This document shows positions 29,174-44,815 of a stretch of DNA of 64,000 bases, one piece after another. The notes beneath the pieces are model-generated. The model worked only from the letters and a program-made list of their open reading frames with translations, made no database searches and was not told where the DNA came from. The position numbers were made by a program, and so were the translations under genes. The stretch comes from Synechococcus sp. MIT S9220 (GTDB lineage Bacteria > Cyanobacteriota > Cyanobacteriia > PCC-6307 > Cyanobiaceae): assembly GCF_014304815.1 (NCBI RefSeq), contig NZ_CP047958.1, positions 1,922,001-1,986,000 of the forward strand. The letters are read 5' to 3'. Every line of letters begins with the position of its first letter. Position 1 is the stretch's first letter.

Positions 29174-29458
29174 TCAACCCATGGGTCGAGATCTCAAAGG
29201 GCATCTGCCCATCAGTAGGGCCACGTGGCGCACGGCCATGGACAGAGTCCATCCCTGACGAAGCTGTTCATGAATCTGTTCAATCTGGGAGGGTGACCAG
29301 CCACGCATTTCAAGCCGCGCCTTGATCGAGGGCCATCCACCTTCAAAAAAAATGCTTCGACAACCATCGCTGCCAGGTCCACAGCGAGGGCGCTGCAAAG
29401 CCGGCTCCACAAATCGATTGGATGTTGACCGCACTCGATGGTTGTCTGTCTGATTCAT
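29174..29458 (-). CDS. conserved hypothetical protein (94 aa), antisense within the biotin operon
   Basis: A 94-residue protein on the strand opposite to the biotin genes, between the 51-aa gene and bioA. The core is strongly protein-like: SIFFEGGWPSIKARLEMRGW followed by SPSQIEQIHEQLRQGWTLSM, an amphipathic helical pair. Composition and helical periodicity favour a real gene over a shadow frame, because the plus strand here is non-coding. The start may be M at 29458 or one two codons upstream (29464). No named family recognised. Confidence 0.55.
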   Translation of the reverse strand: MNQTDNHRVRSTSNRFVEPALQRPRCGPGSDGCRSIFFEGGWPSIKARLEMRGWSPSQIEQIHEQLRQGWTLSMAVRHVALLMGRCPLRSRPMG

Positions 29459-29488
29459 GGCCATAGCTGGCCTCGCAATCCTGCGCCC

Positions 29489-30802
29489 ATGATGACCACA
29501 GGCCTTCAAGCGTGCCCAGTGTCACGGAACCATCACCCCAACCTCTGGCCACCCTTCACGTCGATCACCACCACGCCGGCTCTGGAGCAGGTGGTACGCG
29601 GTGAAGGGGCCCTGCTCTATCGAGCTGAAGGACCACCACTGATTGATGCGATCAGCAGCTGGTGGGTCACGCTTCACGGCCATGCCAACCCGGTGGTTGC
29701 TGCTGCAATCGCCGAGCAGGCCGCCACGCTTGAGCAGGTGATTTTCGCGGAATTCACCCATCCTCAAGCGGAACGACTGGCATCACGCCTGGCCCAGCGA
29801 ACTGGACTGGATCGTGTTTTCTTCTCGGACAACGGCTCCACCGCGGTGGAAGTAGCCCTCAAAACAGCCGTGCAGTGGTGGCACAACCGCGGCGAACCAC
29901 GCCAGCAACTCATCGCATTCGATGGGGCTTATCACGGCGACACCTTCGGAGCGATGGCGGTCGGAGCACGCAGTCTGTTTAGTGAACCGTTCGATCCAAT
30001 GCTGTTTCCGGTGCGACGGGTTCCCTGGCCCCAGACCCACTGGAATGACCAAACGGTAGAAGCCAGTGAACAGAGGGCTCTTGATGACCTGGCACTGGCT
30101 CTGAAAACGCCCACCGCGGCGGTGATTCTCGAACCGCTCATCCAGGGTGCTGGCGGCATGCGCATGGTTCGGCCTCAGTTTCTGCAGGCCGTGGAACAAC
30201 AGGTCAGGCGCGCCGGCAGCCTGCTGATCGCCGATGAGGTCCTCGCCGGTTTTGGTCGTTGCGGCCGCCTGCTGGCATCCCAGCGAGCGGGAATCCAGCC
30301 GGATCTGGTGGCACTATCCAAAGGACTCACCGCCGGATTCCTGCCGATGGGCATCACGATGGCCAGCGAAGCAATCTTTCAGGAATTCCTCGGCAGCGAT
30401 CCAACCAAAACCCTGTGGCATGGTCACAGCTTCACGGCCAACCCACTCGGCTGCGCAGCGGCCAATGCAAGCTTGGATTTGCTCGAAGCGGACCCTGCCT
30501 GTCATGAGCAGTTCGAACAACGCCATCAGGTCAGGCTGGAGCGATTGGCCGACCATCCCAGGGTGCAACGCGTCAGGCTCTGCGGCACCATCGCCGCCTT
30601 TGATCTCGTCACCGACGGTGAGCAGGGGTATCTCAATCCTGCAGGCAAGGTGCTCCGCGGCCTCGTGAGAGATCAGGGCGTGCTGATCCGTCCCCTCGGG
30701 GATGTGGTTTATCTGCTGCCGCCGCTCTGCATTAGCGACGACCAGCTGGATCAGTGCTACGACGCTCTGCACAGTGGGCTTGATGCTCTGCCTGGCCGAT
30801 GA
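29489..30802 (+). CDS. bioA: adenosylmethionine-8-amino-7-oxononanoate aminotransferase
   Basis: BioA (437 aa) is the class III PLP aminotransferase that makes 7,8-diaminopelargonic acid using AdoMet as amino donor. The PLP Lys is in VALSKGLTAGFLPMG, and the Asp of LLIADEVLAGFGRCG binds the cofactor nitrogen. The N-terminal motif HHPNLWPPFTSI and TLHGHANP are typical of BioA. Start is one of two adjacent ATG codons (29489 or 29492). The 333-base gap from the 51-aa gene holds a minus-strand gene. Confidence 0.95.
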   Translation: MMTTGLQACPVSRNHHPNLWPPFTSITTTPALEQVVRGEGALLYRAEGPPLIDAISSWWVTLHGHANPVVAAAIAEQAATLEQVIFAEFTHPQAERLASRLAQRTGLDRVFFSDNGSTAVEVALKTAVQWWHNRGEPRQQLIAFDGAYHGDTFGAMAVGARSLFSEPFDPMLFPVRRVPWPQTHWNDQTVEASEQRALDDLALALKTPTAAVILEPLIQGAGGMRMVRPQFLQAVEQQVRRAGSLLIADEVLAGFGRCGRLLASQRAGIQPDLVALSKGLTAGFLPMGITMASEAIFQEFLGSDPTKTLWHGHSFTANPLGCAAANASLDLLEADPACHEQFEQRHQVRLERLADHPRVQRVRLCGTIAAFDLVTDGEQGYLNPAGKVLRGLVRDQGVLIRPLGDVVYLLPPLCISDDQLDQCYDALHSGLDALPGR

Positions 30803-30825
30803 GCCCTGGTCGAAACCACTGATGC

Positions 30826-31092
30826 TCACGGACCAAGACGGAGTGCAGCTTCCACATCCTCTCGGGTCAGGCCATAGGGGTAGGAACAGGAGCGGGTTGG
30901 CTGCTCCGAAGTCCAGATCACTCCAAGATCCTGCTGATCGAGCTTCAGCAGTGCACTCCAGGCTGGCTGCTCCCAGACCCAGTCGCAGGGGTCCTGATCA
31001 CTGCGGGTGGCGCCCAGCGACTGCAACCACTGCTCAAGTGCCCGCAGGGAATGCTGGTTGAGCGGCGTGTCCGCTGAAGGAAGTGATGCCAT
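30826..31092 (-). CDS. DUF3143 domain-containing protein
   Basis: An 88-residue cyanobacterial protein of the DUF3143 family, recognised by ADTPLNQHSLRALEQWLQSL near the N-terminus, the DPCDWVWEQPAWSALL block and the C-terminal SYPYGLTREDVEAALRLGP. Function unknown. The ATG at 31090-31092 is preferred to one seven codons upstream. The gene lies in a different frame from the end of the upstream dnaJ-like gene and overlaps it by 59 bases. Confidence 0.82.
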   Translation of the reverse strand: MASLPSADTPLNQHSLRALEQWLQSLGATRSDQDPCDWVWEQPAWSALLKLDQQDLGVIWTSEQPTRSCSYPYGLTREDVEAALRLGP

Positions 31093-31561
31093 CGGAATCA
31101 CCGGGCTGCGCATCCATGAGCTGAGTCTGCTCCTCCACTAGCCAACTCGGCTGCACCTGAAGTTCAAGTCCTCGGCTCCAGGCCACACCAACGCCAAGCA
31201 GCAGACAGAGCAGCAAAGACCCCAGCAACAAGAGCAGTGAGAGCCATTCACCACCGGAGAGGGGACGACGCTGACCGATCGCATGAGGAACCGGCAGGGA
31301 AGGCATCACGCTCTGCTGTATCGCGTCCCTTTCCCGCAGCGCAGCGTCGTACACACGACGACGACGTGGATCGGCGAGCTGCTCATACGCTTCTCGCAGC
31401 AGCCGAAATTGGCGAGCCGCATCCTGTGCCGGCAAACGGGTGGTGTCTGGATGCACCGCCTTGCTCAAGCGACGGAAGGCCTGGCGCAAAGCATCAGCAT
31501 CAGCACTGCGAGAGACACCCAGTCGCTCGTAATAGGTGATGTCTTGAGCCTGAGGGGCCAT
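31034..31561 (-). CDS. J-domain membrane protein
   Basis: A 175-residue protein with an N-terminal J domain (DITYYERLGVSRSADADALR, HPD motif in KAVHPDTTR) and a single membrane helix around residues 105-128 (LLLLLGSLLLCLLLGVGVAW). No Gly/Phe or zinc-finger region, so it is a type III J protein that would recruit Hsp70 to a membrane site. The ATG at 31559-31561 is preferred to an earlier start. The last 20 residues are encoded in DNA that also encodes the start of DUF3143. Confidence 0.88.
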   Translation of the reverse strand: MAPQAQDITYYERLGVSRSADADALRQAFRRLSKAVHPDTTRLPAQDAARQFRLLREAYEQLADPRRRRVYDAALRERDAIQQSVMPSLPVPHAIGQRRPLSGGEWLSLLLLLGSLLLCLLLGVGVAWSRGLELQVQPSWLVEEQTQLMDAQPGDSDGITSFSGHAAQPAFPAGT

Positions 31562-31621
31562 TGCGTTGAGCAGCACCTGGGCATCAACGCCATTCTAGAA
31601 AGGTGTGACGGTTAGGCCGCC

Positions 31622-32386
31622 ATGCCGGACACATCGCCGTTCGCCAATCCGGGACCCGAGCTCTGGAAATTGCTCGGATGGAGCCCTGATGCCGGACAGC
31701 TAAGACAGTTCATTGAGCTTCAGCAGCTGCTTGAAGACTGGAACAGCCGCGTCAATCTCACCCGGCTGGTGGAGGGGGAAGATTTCTGGATTGCTCAGGT
31801 TTTTGACAGCCTCTGGCCTCTGTTACCCGAGCTGATGAGCCCAGACACTGCTCGCCGCTGCATCGATGTGGGCACAGGCGGAGGCTTCCCTGGCCTGGCT
31901 GTGGCCATTGCTCTTCCAGGCGCTGAGCTGACCCTGGTGGATTCAGTGGGACGCAAGACCGCTGCCGTGGCTGCAATGGCGAAGTCGATGGGCTTCGGCG
32001 ATCGGGTGCTGGTCCGCACAGAACGGGTGGAACTCACGGGTCAGGATCCCAGCTGTCGAGGCACGTTTGATCTTGCGATGGCCCGTGCCGTGGGCGCAGC
32101 TCCGGTGGTGGCGGAATACCTCGTGCCGTTGTTGCGCAGGAGCGGAGAGGGCTTGCTCTATCGCGGGCGCTGGCACGACACGGATGACATGGCGCTCCAA
32201 TCAGCACTGAAGCCGCTGAAAGCTCGCTCTCTAAGGCTGCAACGTATGGAACTGCCCTGCGAGCGAGGAGCTCGCACCCTGGTCAGGATTGGTCCTGAAG
32301 CGGCAACACCCAGGGCCTACCCACGGGCCACAGGCATGCCCAGCAAAATGCCCCTCGGGGTTCAAGCCGACGACAGTCGCTCCTGA
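31622..32386 (+). CDS. rsmG: 16S rRNA (guanine527-N7)-methyltransferase
   Basis: RsmG/GidB (254 aa) methylates N7 of G527 in 16S rRNA. The AdoMet motif is [17 protein letters not shown] near residues 80-96, preceded by the family segment [10 protein letters not shown] and HF/VFDSL. The last 25 bases overlap the 3' end of the convergent aldo/keto reductase gene. The start is an ATG about 60 bases from the divergent J-protein gene. Confidence 0.95.
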   Translation: MPDTSPFANPGPELWKLLGWSPDAGQLRQFIELQQLLEDWNSRVNLTRLVEGEDFWIAQVFDSLWPLLPELMSPDTARRCIDVGTGGGFPGLAVAIALPGAELTLVDSVGRKTAAVAAMAKSMGFGDRVLVRTERVELTGQDPSCRGTFDLAMARAVGAAPVVAEYLVPLLRRSGEGLLYRGRWHDTDDMALQSALKPLKARSLRLQRMELPCERGARTLVRIGPEAATPRAYPRATGMPSKMPLGVQADDSRS

Positions 32387-33570
32387 GCAGCGCCGCCCGC
32401 CCGCTCACGCAGGCTGCGCAGAAGGCTGGGAATACGGTCCCTCCAGGGACTGTCATTCAAAACCGACAACAGCAGCTCCTCACTCACGCTGGCATCAAGC
32501 GCATCGGCATTGGCTCCCGGAAACCAATGACCGGCACGACCCAGCAAGCCGTAACGCGCCTTGACGAAGCCCTCCAGATCCCATGCCTCAAGCAGGTTGT
32601 GCAGCCAAAGCAGCATCGGCAGGTTGATCTCCCCTGGCGTGTCCTGCCATTCGGGCAATCCCTCTCTCCAACTTGTCAGCCATGAGGCACCAAGGGCATC
32701 GCATTCCGCAAGTCGAAGGCGAGATTCGATCGGCGCCACCAACTCCTCCGCCTGATCCAGCAGGGAAACCGCCTCGAGATGCAGATCAAGGTCTTGGGGA
32801 CGTGCAGCACCAACGCTCAACGTGTGCACCCGCGAATCACGGAGGCAGAAGAGATCATTGAACACAATCGGATGCAAGGGTTGCGTGAGCTCCAGCAGGC
32901 GGGGACCGGGGGTGTGCAGGTGCCCTCCCTTATCGGTGGGACTGATGATGAACACGCCCATGTCCTGACGACTGGCTGCTGCGATCGCCGGCTCGTTGTC
33001 CTGACGGATGAAGTACCAGTGCAGGTTCACGTAATCGAAAACGCCCGCTTCGATGGCATCAACAATGAGATCGGTGTCTCCATGGGTGGAGAAGCCCACA
33101 TGACCGATCCGGCCTTGGGCCTGCCAGCGACGCACGACATCAAGGCAGCCTCCGGGTCGGATCGTCTGATCGAGATGGGAATGGAGATTGATGCCATGAA
33201 TCGACAGCAGATCCACACGATCCACATCGAGACGGGTGAAGGACAGTTCAAGATCAGCTTCGAAAAGCGCCGCATCTGACTGAGGTGGAACCTTGGTCTG
33301 CAGGATTCGCGATGGATCCGGACAATCCGGCAGGGCCCAACCGAGCTGTCGCTCTGAACTGCCGTAGTGGCGGGCGGTTTCCACATGATGAAAACCCGTC
33401 TGCACTGCTCGTTTCAGGGTGCTGCGCAACAACTGCTGGGATTGAGCTGTGATTGCATCGGCCTCAAGATCACTCCAGCTCTGCTGAAAGCGCATGCCTC
33501 CCAGTGACAGCACTGGCATTGAAATCTCGGTGCGCCCGAAGCGACGGGTTGGCAGACCGGAACTCCCCAT
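32362..33570 (-). CDS. aldo/keto reductase
   Basis: A 402-residue oxidoreductase with the aldo/keto reductase barrel in its first 280 residues. The Tyr and Lys of the catalytic set are in [16 protein letters not shown] and ILQTKV, and the His in [12 protein letters not shown]. The Asp normally in DTAxxYG is replaced by Glu, which I associate with the COG1453-type subgroup. The C-terminal 120 residues are helical and lack the Cys motif that some of that subgroup carry. It starts in an ATGA overlap with the upstream ferredoxin gene, so the two may be functional partners. Confidence 0.88.
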   Translation of the reverse strand: MGSSGLPTRRFGRTEISMPVLSLGGMRFQQSWSDLEADAITAQSQQLLRSTLKRAVQTGFHHVETARHYGSSERQLGWALPDCPDPSRILQTKVPPQSDAALFEADLELSFTRLDVDRVDLLSIHGINLHSHLDQTIRPGGCLDVVRRWQAQGRIGHVGFSTHGDTDLIVDAIEAGVFDYVNLHWYFIRQDNEPAIAAASRQDMGVFIISPTDKGGHLHTPGPRLLELTQPLHPIVFNDLFCLRDSRVHTLSVGAARPQDLDLHLEAVSLLDQAEELVAPIESRLRLAECDALGASWLTSWREGLPEWQDTPGEINLPMLLWLHNLLEAWDLEGFVKARYGLLGRAGHWFPGANADALDASVSEELLLSVLNDSPWRDRIPSLLRSLRERAGGAAQERLSSA

Positions 33571-33968
33571 CAGCCGTGATGAGTGTTGCGAGGAAGCTGA
33601 CGACGTGGTCGAGCTGGCGACGGAACACCCATCGGCAGCAGTTCCTGGGCATCCAGCTGACGCTTGAGCCCTGGCAGATCATTAAAAGCAACCCAGTGGA
33701 TGCAGTCCACAGGACAGGTCTCGATCGCTTCCTGGATGCAATCAGAGGTATCTCCATCCTGACGAACTGCCCTGGAGCGCCCGAGATGAGGCTCAATCAC
33801 AAAGGTGTTCGTGGCCACATGCGCGCAGTAACGGCAACCAATACAGGCCGCTTCATCAACCCACACCGCCTTGGGCTGAAGCCTGCCGCCCAGGACAGGC
33901 TCCAATCCTGTCCGCTCGTCTTGATCAAAAGACGTTGCGACATAGGCGACAGCCGCTGGATTCTTCAC
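33570..33968 (-). CDS. [4Fe-4S] bacterial-type ferredoxin
   Basis: A 132-residue ferredoxin with C42, C45 and C48 in ACIGCRYCAHVA and C85 in CPVDCIHWV as probable ligands of one [4Fe-4S] cluster; C77 and C89 are additional. The loop between the two motifs (SRAVRQDGDTSDCIQEAIE) is typical of plastid/cyanobacterial homologues. The basic, proline-rich C-terminus (SPARPRRQLPRNTHHG) is probably unstructured. The gene overlaps the aldo/keto reductase gene by one base beyond ATGA and follows ycf35. Confidence 0.9.
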   Translation of the reverse strand: MKNPAAVAYVATSFDQDERTGLEPVLGGRLQPKAVWVDEAACIGCRYCAHVATNTFVIEPHLGRSRAVRQDGDTSDCIQEAIETCPVDCIHWVAFNDLPGLKRQLDAQELLPMGVPSPARPRRQLPRNTHHG

Positions 33969-33998
33969 AGGATCAACCTTCTGGACAAAAGACCTGGT

Positions 33999-34391
33999 TC
34001 AGGCGTCCCAACGGGTCACCACCAGCTCGATAGATCCATCCTGGCAATCACGCTGCTCTGTGACATCAAAACCTTCATGACGCGTGGCTTCCAGCACTGA
34101 CCTCAGTGCATAGCGCTGCGTCAGACGGGAGAGAAAACGCTCAACAGGCACAGGCTGACGCCACAGGTCCAGATCAGTGACGAACTCGTAGGCATGATTC
34201 GATTCGTTCCATCGGAACCCGAAGTCGGCACCACCGTCAACGGCGACTGCCAGCTCAGCTTCGACGGTCTGCCCTTTGTAACCACGCACGGTCTGCTGAC
34301 TGTCGCCGGGCGTGTAGCCCAGATCCTCGAGAGCTCCACGCAGCGGAGCCAGCTGACGGAGTTCGGTTTTAACAGTACTGAAATGAGACAT
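33999..34391 (-). CDS. ycf35: Ycf35 (DUF1257) protein
   Basis: A 130-residue member of the Ycf35/DUF1257 family, conserved in cyanobacteria and in some red-lineage plastid genomes. The start MSHFSTVKTELRQLAPLRGA and the core DFGFRWNESNHAYEFVTDLD with VERFLSRLTQRYAL are diagnostic. Function unknown. Its first base overlaps the last base of the DUF2997 stop, and the ferredoxin gene follows after 30 bases. This neighbourhood is repeatedly seen in cyanobacteria to my knowledge. Confidence 0.93.
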   Translation of the reverse strand: MSHFSTVKTELRQLAPLRGALEDLGYTPGDSQQTVRGYKGQTVEAELAVAVDGGADFGFRWNESNHAYEFVTDLDLWRQPVPVERFLSRLTQRYALRSVLEATRHEGFDVTEQRDCQDGSIELVVTRWDA

Positions 34392-34600
34392 CAGGAAGGC
34401 TCGACGGACTGGGACTGGGACTGAGTGACGGGCTGGGTCGAAGTGAAAGCTTCGGAAGTGGGCTGGCGTCGTTCAACAGTGCCTAGCGCTGTTTCAAGAC
34501 GATCCGTGAGTTGCAGGCAGGCTTCACCGGTGACCCCTTCAACCCGCTCTTCAACACGACCATCGGGGCGAATGCGAAATCGCACTGTGCGCTGAGGCAT
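34391..34600 (-). CDS. DUF2997 domain-containing protein
   Basis: A 69-residue protein. The first 45 residues (MPQRTVRFRIRPDGRVEERV, then GEACLQLTDRLETALGTVERR) match DUF2997, a small cyanobacterial/plastid-associated family usually next to ycf35. The C-terminal tail is Ser/Thr/Gln-rich and probably disordered. It overlaps ycf35 by one base, so the two are translationally linked. Confidence 0.88.
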   Translation of the reverse strand: MPQRTVRFRIRPDGRVEERVEGVTGEACLQLTDRLETALGTVERRQPTSEAFTSTQPVTQSQSQSVEPS

Positions 34601-34671
34601 GCTCCATCACAGAATTAAACGCATGTTAAGGGGAAGTGATAGGAGCCGGAGTTCCCTGTTACGTGATCGGA

Positions 34672-35481
34672 TCAGATCAACAGACCTTCGTCCAGCAGAG
34701 TCTGAAGACGATCCACGAGCTCGGGATTATCGAGCTGCTCAAGGGCAGTGCGGGCTTCATCACGCACCGTTGTTTCACGATCCTGAAGCAGAGCTGCCAC
34801 GAAAGCTTCAACCATCTCATCCTGACGGGGTTTCACAAGCTGATCGTGAAGCCGTCCCAGGGCCCAGATGCAGTTGCTGCGCACAACGGGTTCACTGTCG
34901 ATCTTCAGGCTCAGCAGCAGCTGACCTGCCGCGAGATCAGCCTTCACTGGAGAGGTGCTGCCGGCCTCCGCGAGTGACACAGAAGCCCAAAGACGCACGG
35001 ATGCCACATCCACCTGCAGGGCCCTGATCAATGGATTGAGCACGGGCGCATCCGGGTAATTACCAAGACTCCAGGCCGTGGCCTTACGGACGTAAGCATT
35101 GCTGTCGAGCTGCAGAAGCCGCAGCAGAGCTTCCACAGCCTGCAGGGAAGGGTTCCGACCCAGTGCGTAAACAGCACTCATCCGCACCACTGGACAGGTT
35201 TCATCGAGCAGTGGCAGGAGCAGGGGAACAGCACGGGGGTCGCGATGTTCACAGAACACCCTTAGTCCCTGAAGGCGCTGGTCATGCCCCTGCTTGAGCC
35301 ATTCCAGGCCCTCATCACAAGCTCGAACCGCCTCTAGGGCATCGCCTTCCGGATCATCCGGGGCAATCTCATCGAGGGGATCGCCCATGAGCTCTGCGGC
35401 GAGTTCACGCGCCAGCACATCAGGATCGATGGCCAGCTCAGCCATGAGGTCCTCGTTCTGGATGCTGGATGAATCGCCCAT
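34672..35481 (-). CDS. HEAT-repeat protein
   Basis: A 269-residue alpha-solenoid protein. After an acidic N-terminal segment (about residues 1-55) come five or so HEAT/PBS-lyase-like repeats, for example DPRAVPLLLPLLDETCPVVR, then DSNAYVRKATAWSLG and SEPVVRSNCIWALGRL. Related repeats occur in phycobilin lyases of the CpcE/F type, but this protein is not near phycobiliprotein genes and lacks other marks of a lyase. It is likely a protein-binding scaffold. ATG at 35479-35481 was chosen over an adjacent TTG. Confidence 0.85.
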   Translation of the reverse strand: MGDSSSIQNEDLMAELAIDPDVLARELAAELMGDPLDEIAPDDPEGDALEAVRACDEGLEWLKQGHDQRLQGLRVFCEHRDPRAVPLLLPLLDETCPVVRMSAVYALGRNPSLQAVEALLRLLQLDSNAYVRKATAWSLGNYPDAPVLNPLIRALQVDVASVRLWASVSLAEAGSTSPVKADLAAGQLLLSLKIDSEPVVRSNCIWALGRLHDQLVKPRQDEMVEAFVAALLQDRETTVRDEARTALEQLDNPELVDRLQTLLDEGLLI

Positions 35482-35496
35482 CAACCGATCGTAATC

Positions 35497-35622
35497 TCAG
35501 CTGATCGGAGCAGGCGCCAGCATGTCGCCTGGGAGCCAGATGCGAGCGCTCACAGCGACAAGGGCCAGCGCGAACAGTGCCACGATCAAGATGGGAAGCA
35601 AGGTGCTGCGGAAAAAAGCCAA
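35497..35622 (-). CDS. putative small membrane protein (41 aa, TTG start)
   Basis: A 41-codon frame between the symporter and HEAT-repeat genes. The product would be MAFFRSTLLPILIVALFALA followed by LVAVSARIWLPGDML and a short Pro-rich end: one strong membrane helix with a positive flank. The frame is open a little further upstream but has no ATG or GTG, so TTG at 35620-35622 is the only standard start. Without comparison it remains tentative; the clean hydrophobic pattern in otherwise empty DNA is the main support. Confidence 0.45.
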   Translation of the reverse strand: MAFFRSTLLPILIVALFALALVAVSARIWLPGDMLAPAPIS

Positions 35623-35661
35623 ATCGCTGCCGGATGTCTGAGCATTGTGACTGGCGCCCGA

Positions 35662-37425
35662 TCAGACCGGAGCAGCGGATCGTCCTGTCCAGCGCAGAAG
35701 CATCCAAGACACCACTGCCAGAACCATGCCGAACCAACCCATCAGCTGCTGATGCAACAGGAATGCGCCTGATCCAAGCAAAGCTCCGAACAGCAACCCC
35801 GAACTGAATAGAAAACGAGCCAGCAGATCCGAGAGGGATTCTGATGCGGTCGCCTCAAGGCCACGGCGCCACTGGCTCCAGCCAGGTCCCGGAGGACGAA
35901 CCTTCAGCACAAACCGTTCCAGAACAGCCGGGGACTCCGGCGGGGTCAACAGCATCACCGTGATCCAGACCACCGCCGTGAAGCCTGTGGTCACCATCAA
36001 TCGTTCTCCATAGTCAGCGATCTGAAGCAGAGGAACCACCGAGGTCACCAGGCCCACCACAAACCCGCAGAGCATGGCGGCCAGCTCGGCTGCGGCATTG
36101 ATCCGCCACCAGAACCAGCGCAGCACGAGGACGACACCCGGGCCGGTGCCGATGGCGATCACCAGCCGGAACACCGTGCCGATGCTGTCACTGATCAACG
36201 CGGTGACCACACCCAGCACCAGCAGCAACACACTCATCAGCTGACCCACCAACAGAAGCTCCCGCTGAGAAGCATTGGGCCGCAGGAAGCGCTGATACAG
36301 ATCGTGAGTGAGGTAACTCGCTCCCCAGTTGACGGATGTACTCACGGTGCTCATGAAGGCAGCCACCAGAGAGACCACCACCAGTCCGAGCACCACCGGG
36401 GGCAGAAACTGAACCGCGAGTGTCGGATAGCTGAGTTCCCAGTCGGCCTGGTCAGGAAGCAGCACCAGGGCCGCCAGGGCCACAATCACCCAGAGCCAAC
36501 TGCGCAGCAGGTAGTTGACCACCAGAAACACCCAGCCTGCGAGCCGCGCCTGCTGTTCATCCTTGGTGGCCAGCATCCGTTGGATGAACTCACCACCGCC
36601 GTCACTGCGGCGGAAACTCCACCACTGCACGGTGAGATAAGCCAGAAAGGTGGAGACACTGATCCCCGCACCGCCGATCCAGTCGAAACCATCGGAGCCC
36701 CAGCGCCAGGGCACGATCGACAACAGTTCAGGGCGGCCCAGCGCATCCAACTGATCCAGCAGTGATTGCATTCCCCCGGCTGCATGAACAGCAGCCCACG
36801 CCACAGCACCTGCCCCCAGCAGTGCCAGCAGGAGCTGAATGAAATCGGTGATCACCACGGCCCACAATCCACCGGCAACGGTGTAAGCGAGCACCAGGGC
36901 GGCCACGATGATCAGCAGCACCAACGTGTCGGAGAGGCCACCGGCTGCCTGAATCGGCTGATCGGAGACGATGCCCAGTGCCGCGACCACCTTGCGCATA
37001 GCGAGGAAGGCATAACCGATGCCGATGCAGTTCACCGGTAACGCCAGCAGAAAAGCCTTGATACCGCGTAGCCAGGCAGCGGCAGGGCCTCCATATCGCA
37101 GCTCCGTGAATGCGGCATCAGTGAGCACGCCGCTGCGTCGCCATAACGGTGCAAACACCACGGCCATCGCCACGTGCGCCAGCCCAAAGCCCCACCACTC
37201 CCAGTTCGCCGCAAGGCCCCGCGTGCCCACGATTCCCGCAACATAAAGAGGGGTATCGATCGAAAACGTGGTGGCCGCCATTGACGCACCGGCGAGCCAG
37301 CCGCTGAGCCGCCGGCCTGCCACGAAGTAATCGTCCTCACCGCGATTGCGTCGCGCCAACCAGAGACCGAGGGCCAGCGTGGCCGCCAGATACACGATCA
37401 GAATGATCCAGTCGATCGGAGCCAT
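35662..37425 (-). CDS. sodium:solute symporter family transporter
   Basis: A 587-residue integral membrane protein with about 13-14 hydrophobic helices, of the SSS family that uses the sodium gradient to import a solute. The N-terminus DWIILIVYLAATLALGLWLA leads into the conserved DDYFVAGRRLSGWLAGASMA and TTFSIDTPLYVAG motif. VAAFMSTVSTSVNWGASYLTHD carries the sodium-site Ser/Thr in helix 8. A sodium-coupled carrier suits a marine cell. The substrate cannot be read from the sequence. Confidence 0.9.
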   Translation of the reverse strand: MAPIDWIILIVYLAATLALGLWLARRNRGEDDYFVAGRRLSGWLAGASMAATTFSIDTPLYVAGIVGTRGLAANWEWWGFGLAHVAMAVVFAPLWRRSGVLTDAAFTELRYGGPAAAWLRGIKAFLLALPVNCIGIGYAFLAMRKVVAALGIVSDQPIQAAGGLSDTLVLLIIVAALVLAYTVAGGLWAVVITDFIQLLLALLGAGAVAWAAVHAAGGMQSLLDQLDALGRPELLSIVPWRWGSDGFDWIGGAGISVSTFLAYLTVQWWSFRRSDGGGEFIQRMLATKDEQQARLAGWVFLVVNYLLRSWLWVIVALAALVLLPDQADWELSYPTLAVQFLPPVVLGLVVVSLVAAFMSTVSTSVNWGASYLTHDLYQRFLRPNASQRELLLVGQLMSVLLLVLGVVTALISDSIGTVFRLVIAIGTGPGVVLVLRWFWWRINAAAELAAMLCGFVVGLVTSVVPLLQIADYGERLMVTTGFTAVVWITVMLLTPPESPAVLERFVLKVRPPGPGWSQWRRGLEATASESLSDLLARFLFSSGLLFGALLGSGAFLLHQQLMGWFGMVLAVVSWMLLRWTGRSAAPV

Positions 37426-37453
37426 GGAGGCGCGCAGATCGTCGCAGTCTCCC

Positions 37454-44767
<7,314 letters not shown>

Positions 44768-44815
44768 TGACGGTTAAGGAAGAGGGAGCGGTTTGTCGGT
44801 TCGTTCGTTGATCCG

